Below, piece by piece: positions 60,320 to 64,000 of a stretch of DNA of 64,000 bases. A program made the position numbers and the translations under genes. Each line of letters starts with the position of its first letter. Position 1 is the first letter of the stretch. Source of the stretch: CAWDMW01 sp963803575 (GTDB lineage Bacteria > Pseudomonadota > Alphaproteobacteria > Rickettsiales > UBA998); the NCBI GenBank assembly GCA_963803575.1, contig CAWDMW010000002.1, positions 1,116,001-1,180,000 on the forward strand, in the 5' to 3' direction. Under the pieces are notes generated by a model, which saw only the letters and a program-made list of their open reading frames with translations, was not told the DNA's origin and made no database searches.

Positions 60320-60397
60320 GCTTTCTTAACCTCCTGGCACCAGTTGGTGTCAATGTGGATGCCCCGTCATTGAAACTAACAATGCAGGGGGGAATCA

Positions 60398-60835
60398 ATG
60401 CACAAAACTTTACTAACTATTGCAATAAGCGGCTGTTTAGCTGCGTGTAATAGCACTAGCACGACTGAATCGATTGTCTTAAAAGAAGGCGGGATTGCCG
60501 ACGCACGAAAAGCAGATAAAGAAATCCACTTAGGTTTTCTGCAATGCTATGCGCTGCCTTCCAGCGATAAAGATAATTGCCAGCGTATGGTTGGCAAAAA
60601 ACATGCGCGTTATGAAGGTGCAAGCAGTTGGGATTATATACGCCCATTTCGCCACGAATCAGAGCGTTTGGGTTTTTACAGCTTTTTGAATGATCAGGGC
60701 AAATCCTGCGATGCGGTTAGCGAAGGACCACGCTATGATAAGGAAACCAATGCGTTTGACGTGCGCTGTGATAGCGGCGAACACTATGCCATGCGTTTTG
60801 ATCGTAAAGCAATGCAATGGCAGCTGGTGGAGTAA
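60398..60835 (+). CDS. small lipoprotein of element cassette (copy B)
   Basis: This 145-aa protein, the same length as copy A, has a signal peptide with lipobox LAAC (Cys17). Conserved with copy A are DAR, E-HL-FLQCY-LP-DK--C, SSWDYI-P, ESERLGF, GK-C--V--GP-Y and V-C--G--Y-M--DR. About 40 % of residues are the same by eye, clustered at Cys, Trp, Gly and Pro, so one fold with two disulfides is likely. The ribosome-binding site is GGGGGG at 60386-60391. The HTH gene follows 2 bp later. The insertion sequence sits 78 bp upstream in its leader and may have changed its expression. Confidence 0.72.
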   Translation: MHKTLLTIAISGCLAACNSTSTTESIVLKEGGIADARKADKEIHLGFLQCYALPSSDKDNCQRMVGKKHARYEGASSWDYIRPFRHESERLGFYSFLNDQGKSCDAVSEGPRYDKETNAFDVRCDSGEHYAMRFDRKAMQWQLVE

Positions 60836-60837
60836 TC

Positions 60838-61182
60838 ATGAATGGTGAAATTCATCCTATAGATATCCATGTTGGAAAACGTCTGCGCGAGGCAAGAAAA
60901 GAGCTGGGCATAAGTCAGGATGCTTTAGCCAACCAACTTGATAATCCCATCACCTTTCAGCAAATCCAAAAATATGAGCGCGGCAGCAATCGCCTTTCAG
61001 CCTCTAAATTATGGGAGTTTGCCAGCGCATTGAAAGTGCCACCTGAGTTTTTCTTTCCGCCATTTGACGGACAGCCAGTGCATTGTGAGAGTGTGCGGGA
61101 GGCCAACTTACTTCATGCGTTCTGCAATCTTTCACCAGAAAAACAACAAGCGTTGCTTATGCTTCTTCAGGCAGAAGACTAA
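60838..61182 (+). CDS. XRE-family HTH regulator (copy B)
   Basis: This 114-aa protein has an XRE HTH at about 9-65 (GKRLREARKELGISQDALANQL, FQQIQKYERGSNRLSASKL). A C-terminal helical segment ends SPEKQQALLMLLQ, which parallels SPEIREAMMLLLG of copy A. The start lies 2 bp after the lipoprotein stop, so the pair is translated together. It most probably regulates the cassette or element promoters, perhaps through the leader promoter or the shared 25-bp box. Confidence 0.85.
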   Translation: MNGEIHPIDIHVGKRLREARKELGISQDALANQLDNPITFQQIQKYERGSNRLSASKLWEFASALKVPPEFFFPPFDGQPVHCESVREANLLHAFCNLSPEKQQALLMLLQAED

Positions 61183-61183
61183 A

Positions 61184-61363
61184 ATGGGGTGCCGTTATCA
61201 AAACAAGCTGGAGGAAGAAGCCGAGCGACAATTTTTGCTATCGCTCTCACCATTTAAGCGATCTCTCTATAAATTTTGCTATTGGCTATTTATGCTAATT
61301 GGAGGCTTGCTTGCTTTTTACGGCGTCATCGGCTGGTGGCTGATAAAACTGTTTGGTTTTTGA
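61184..61363 (+). CDS. 59-aa single-pass membrane protein in cassette B
   Basis: It starts 1 bp after the HTH stop. The N-terminal half is charged and helical (KLEEEAERQFLLSLSPFKRSLY), and the C-terminal half is one membrane helix (about 33-57, WLFMLIGGLLAFYGVIGWWLIKL). Its last 69 bp overlap the convergent unknown gene in antisense. Cassette A lacks it. Small inner-membrane proteins next to an exclusion-type lipoprotein could act with it, but this is conjecture. The coding call rests on tight spacing and amphipathic layout. Confidence 0.55.
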   Translation: MGCRYQNKLEEEAERQFLLSLSPFKRSLYKFCYWLFMLIGGLLAFYGVIGWWLIKLFGF

Positions 61364-62065
61364 ATTAAGCCGGTAGTAGCCACGCCCATCGGATTCTATG
61401 ATGGTGCGCCAGCCTTTCTTGTTTTTAAATACATCCTGAAAACGCATGGCCTGAGAACCCGATCTTGCCAATAGCGTTTTACCATGCACCCACGGATTTT
61501 CACTTTTACTGGCTTCGTGCAGCTGCTTGGTAATGTCTGCCTGAACTGGCCCGAAATGATAGCTTTTCCCATCCACCAGCATTTCCTTATAATCATTGAA
61601 TATTTTCAGCTTCTGCTTTTTGTCATGCTGCTTGCAGTATTTGTTTTTGGATTTTTTGTAACGGCATTGCACATGATGGGTTTCTTCAAATCGCTGTTGC
61701 TCTTCCTTCATCACTAGCAAATGCTTGATAGTTATAGGGACATAAGGCTGCGGCGGCTCATGGGTGATCCGCAGCATATCATTTGGCTTTTGTAATGACA
61801 TAAAGCTGTGTGCGTTTATTTCGCCTTGCTGGAAAATAACCTGACAATCTTCTGACCGCACACGAACCAGCCCATCGCTTCGTTCACAGGCTTGCGCGGC
61901 AAAAAAGCCATTCTTTTCTGATCCACGTTCCACGTATCGAGGCTGCAACCAAATACAACAGTGGAGCAGCCCATTTTCTATCGCATAGAGAATATCATCT
62001 CGTGACAATGACCATACCCGTAGAAGTGTTTCCAAACGAGTATATTGCTTATCTGGGAATGGCAT
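61295..62065 (-). CDS. conserved unknown protein of the cassette (copy B, intact)
   Basis: This 256-aa protein has an N-terminal region WSLSRDDILYAIENGLLHCCIWLQPRYVERG that looks like a small winged-helix or MerR-like DNA-binding unit. GLVRVRSEDCQVIFQQGEI and EPPQPYVPITIKHLLVMKEEQQRFEE follow. A Lys-rich variable middle (about 130-165) leads to a conserved end: ENPWVHGKTLL, SGSQAMRFQDVFKNKKGWRTIIESDGRGYYRL. Copy A matches the two ends and is frameshifted. Converging on the HTH gene in both elements, it is a constant partner of the lipoprotein-HTH pair. I do not know its family; DNA binding is only suggested by the N terminus. Confidence 0.7.
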   Translation of the reverse strand: MPFPDKQYTRLETLLRVWSLSRDDILYAIENGLLHCCIWLQPRYVERGSEKNGFFAAQACERSDGLVRVRSEDCQVIFQQGEINAHSFMSLQKPNDMLRITHEPPQPYVPITIKHLLVMKEEQQRFEETHHVQCRYKKSKNKYCKQHDKKQKLKIFNDYKEMLVDGKSYHFGPVQADITKQLHEASKSENPWVHGKTLLARSGSQAMRFQDVFKNKKGWRTIIESDGRGYYRLNSKTKQFYQPPADDAVKSKQASN

Positions 62066-62183
62066 ACTGTCCCCCGCATAATTTTTATTACATCGTAAAA
62101 CGCCCTGAAAATTTCATATAAAGCGACCCATGAAAATAGTTATAAGGGGATGAAAAAATAAGAATAATGAAAATAGCTATCAC

Positions 62184-62207
62184 AACCTATAAGTTTATTT
62201 ATAGGTT
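62184..62207. promoter_or_regulatory. 9-bp inverted repeat in the 302-bp AT-rich gap
   Basis: AACCTATAA (62184-62192) and TTATAGGTT (62199-62207) form a symmetric site. It lies between the minus-strand cassette gene and the LysR gene, 160 bp from the LysR start. It may be an operator or a weak hairpin. The rest of 62066-62367 is AT-rich promoter-like sequence without a gene that I can see. Confidence 0.35.
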
Positions 62208-62367
62208 TCAATGTATATCATAGATTGAATATGGGATTTTAGCCTATTTGCCGATACAGAGCATAATATACTCAATAATAATTAAAAACTATTTAATATG
62301 CGTTCTCAGTTTCTCATAAGAATCAATATCTAAAATGTTCACTCTGTAACGAGCATTTGGATGATAG

Positions 62368-63258
62368 ATGAGCTATTTTACTTTTTTGAGAACCTTCATG
62401 GCTGTATATCGGTGCGGCTCATATAATAAAGCGAGCAAACAGCTTGGACTATCACAACCAGCCATTTCTAAGCAGATCAGCTCCCTTGAAAATCAATTAG
62501 GAAAGAAACTTTTTAAGCGGAGTGGTCGAGGGGTGGAATCAACGCAGGTTGGTGAAGAATTGGCAAATGCGCTTGCACAAAATATCGACTCAATAGAACT
62601 AACCTTTAATCAATCCCGCAAATCAGGGAACGAGGTTGCTGGAACTATTCATATTGGTGCGCCGAAAGAATTTCTTAATGTTCAAATGATTCCAGCGTTA
62701 TCTCAGATATTCGAGCAGAAGATTAAAATCAAGATGCAGATCACTGCGCCAGATAAGATGTATAAATTAATCCGCAGTAATTGTTTAGATTTAGCAATCG
62801 TAGAGCAAATTACTGATAAGAATGATATTGGCTATAGGGTTTTATTTACCGATGAATTGGTGCTTGTGGCTGCACCCAAATGGCGGGATATATTATCCGG
62901 TCAAACCACTAACCCTCAAAGCCTTTCTGCAATACCATTATTGGCACGAGGAGAATCTTTTAATTATATAGATCAGTATTATTTGGAGGCTTTTAATCAA
63001 GAAAATCTGGCTCAAGCCTCAATTGTGATAGATGACGTAAGCATTATTCAAAGCCTATTACGTGAGGGAACTGGATATAGCGTGTTACCAAGGTATTTAG
63101 TGGCAGAGGATTTGGCTATGGGCAGGTTAATAGAGTTGCATCAGCCAGAAACTCCACCTTCCTATAAACTACACCTTATATGGAATAAATTTGAAATACG
63201 CAAAGCGCGAACTCTATTGGTACGTGATATTATTTTAGGAGAAGCGCATAACCATTGA
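62368..63258 (+). CDS. LysR-family transcriptional regulator
   Basis: This 296-aa protein has an N-terminal winged HTH (MSYFTFLRTFMAVYRCGSYNKASKQLGLSQPAISKQISSLENQLGKKLFKRSG) and a C-terminal periplasmic-binding-like effector domain (about 92-290). It keeps the family length. Its target would usually be a divergent gene, but on that side lies the unknown cassette gene. The membrane kinase-like gene follows on the same strand. GC content is low compared with the replication module, so it may be cargo or flanking chromosome. The effector is unknown. Confidence 0.9.
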   Translation: MSYFTFLRTFMAVYRCGSYNKASKQLGLSQPAISKQISSLENQLGKKLFKRSGRGVESTQVGEELANALAQNIDSIELTFNQSRKSGNEVAGTIHIGAPKEFLNVQMIPALSQIFEQKIKIKMQITAPDKMYKLIRSNCLDLAIVEQITDKNDIGYRVLFTDELVLVAAPKWRDILSGQTTNPQSLSAIPLLARGESFNYIDQYYLEAFNQENLAQASIVIDDVSIIQSLLREGTGYSVLPRYLVAEDLAMGRLIELHQPETPPSYKLHLIWNKFEIRKARTLLVRDIILGEAHNH

Positions 63259-63339
63259 ATTTAAGCCAAGCAGATGTTCTTCAACATCATTCCTATACAC
63301 CATGATTCTTAGTCTCAGTTTCTCTTAAGTTTCTAGCTC

Positions 63340-63367
63340 TAAAAAAGCCCAATAAGTAATCATTGGG
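63340..63367 (-). terminator. possible minus-strand terminator hairpin
   Basis: CCCAAT (63349-63354) pairs with ATTGGG (63362-63367). On the minus strand it is followed by CTTTTTTAG. No minus-strand gene is seen just to the right, so either such a gene lies further on or the hairpin is incidental. It overlaps the possible start of the last gene. Confidence 0.3.
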
Positions 63368-64000
63368 TGGCGGAAACGTAGCTGGATTTCATTATCGGCA
63401 GGAAATTTACAGAAAGGTGATACACCTCAGTTCGCTGTGGATGCCTACCTGTATTTGGCTTTTAGAGCCGATGCACGCGCAGCTGCTGTTAGCTACTGCA
63501 TTTACGGCGGTGGTTGCTTTCGAGATTATCAGAAGGCAACCGATACTAATAGGGCAATTTGCTAATCGCATATTTGCACCGACATTGCGCTCGTCCGAGC
63601 TTGCTGGCGATGTTCGGTTCACTGGCGCGTTTTACATGCTGGCGGGTGCGCTGGTCACTGCCTTATTGTTTCCAAGAGAAATAGCAGCCACTGCTTTGGC
63701 AGTGTTGATGATATCCGATAGTGCTGCAGCACTGGTGGGCAAGCGGTGGGGTAATACACCCATTGCCGGTAAATCTGCAGAAGGGTCTCTCGCCTTTTTA
63801 CTATCCGCCATATTCATTGCTGCTTTCTTTGCCGTCATTAGCAGCGAGTCGTTCATTCCATTTTTTATTAGTGGCTGCATCGCCAGCATCGTGGCTACGG
63901 CCTGCGAACTCTATGCACCTCGCTTAAGGCTGGATGACAATTTGCTCATCCCTATCGCCTTTGCTGCCACCCACATTCTCACTTTTTCAATTCTTACCAA
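63363..64000 (+). CDS. COG0170-like (dolichol/diacylglycerol/phytol kinase family) membrane protein, partial
   Basis: This open frame runs to the window edge, about 212 codons. Read from the TTG at 63363, or from a GTG at 63417, it gives EIYRKVIHLSSLWMP, then several membrane helices, then MISDSAAALVGKRWGNTPIAGKSAEGSLAF and FISGCIASIVATACEL. The RK-IHL start, D-AAALVG-R-G and KS-EGS-AF are the hallmark motifs of the CTP-dependent lipid kinase family (SEC59/DGK1/VTE5, COG0170), which phosphorylates polyprenols, diacylglycerol or phytol. There is no good ATG or ribosome-binding site, so the start is unsure. The 3' end is outside the window. Confidence 0.72.
   Translation, partial: MGGGNVAGFHYRQEIYRKVIHLSSLWMPTCIWLLEPMHAQLLLATAFTAVVAFEIIRRQPILIGQFANRIFAPTLRSSELAGDVRFTGAFYMLAGALVTALLFPREIAATALAVLMISDSAAALVGKRWGNTPIAGKSAEGSLAFLLSAIFIAAFFAVISSESFIPFFISGCIASIVATACELYAPRLRLDDNLLIPIAFAATHILTFSILT

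Larger units (their letters stand above)
58888..60397 (+). ncRNA. structured leader RNA (right copy), interrupted by an insertion sequence
   Basis: The leader parts are 58888-59038 and 60330-60397; the rest is the insertion sequence at 59039-60319 plus one target copy. Kept pairing is CCCTCC (58953-58958) with GGAGGG (58972-58977), extended by CGAC/GTCG. The CTTG tetraloop (58997-59000) is closed by CCGG/CCGG, and after the IS, GGCACC (60336-60341) pairs with GGTGTC (60346-60351, one G-U). Compared with the left copy the tetraloop stem has two compensatory changes. The IS separates the tetraloop hairpin from the last hairpin, so the native RNA can no longer form as a whole. Confidence 0.6.

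Noticed and set aside
1..64000. CRISPR array
   Set aside because: No series of regularly spaced 20-40 bp direct repeats is seen. The only phased repeats are the 12-bp GTTAC triplet and the coding repeats.
62066..64000. Far attachment site of the right element as a copy of the tRNA-Leu 3' end
   Set aside because: No copy of the T-arm/acceptor sequence was found between 62066 and the window end.

Overview
The window comes from an alphaproteobacterium. The best evidence is the order hemC-hemD-mitofilin-like-hemY-like, together with a GapR (DUF2312) protein, a zf-CHCC zinc-finger protein, a HIG1-domain protein and a cyclic-nucleotide-domain/thioredoxin-reductase-like fusion. All are typical of that class. 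I cannot name a genus from sequence alone.

Layout. (1) Bases 1-2706 hold a minus-strand copper/silver efflux operon (small Cys/His/Met protein, cusC-like, cusB-like). Its two efflux genes are broken by several frameshifts. (2) Bases 2819-9582 form an integrative element abutting a tRNA-Ala(GGC) gene (9518-9593). It carries a structured leader RNA, a small lipoprotein, an HTH regulator, a convergent unknown protein (frameshifted), a UmuD-like S24 protein, an iteron-like GC-rich region, an 80-aa conserved protein, a replication protein with a DnaA-domain-I-like C terminus, DUF6378-like and DUF6362-like phage proteins, and a large serine recombinase. (3) Bases 9594-54392 are about 45 kb of ordinary chromosome: mscS, trmFO, hisN-like, a type I secretion cluster with a repeat exoprotein and two regulators, argG, ppa, folate and redox genes, an M10 RTX protease, tsaD, the hem/mitofilin cluster, bioF and bioB, typA, apaG, rpsU, gapR, a ceramidase-like gene, clpP, tig and guaB. 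(4) A tRNA-Leu(GAG) gene (54393-54478) is followed by a second, related integrative element in opposite orientation (54479 to about 62065). It has a different serine recombinase but the same replication backbone and the same leader-lipoprotein-HTH-unknown cassette. Its leader is interrupted by an ISAs1-family insertion sequence with a 10-bp target duplication. (5) The end holds a LysR regulator and a partial membrane kinase-like gene of the COG0170 type.

How the genes work together. The two elements have replication and integration functions but no virion structural genes within the visible part, so they look like phage satellites or integrative mobilizable elements. The leader-lipoprotein-HTH cassette is their most distinctive shared cargo and is the best candidate for an undescribed system. 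In the core, the secretion cluster couples a 929-aa acidic repeat protein to two ABC subunits, both with degenerate ATPase motifs, and a HlyD-type adaptor. A receiver/HATPase regulator and a multi-domain hybrid kinase follow directly, so secretion may be under two-component control.

Caveat. Single-base frameshifts are concentrated in the first 4.6 kb, with others near 32.56 kb and 56.76 kb. They may be true decay or local assembly errors.
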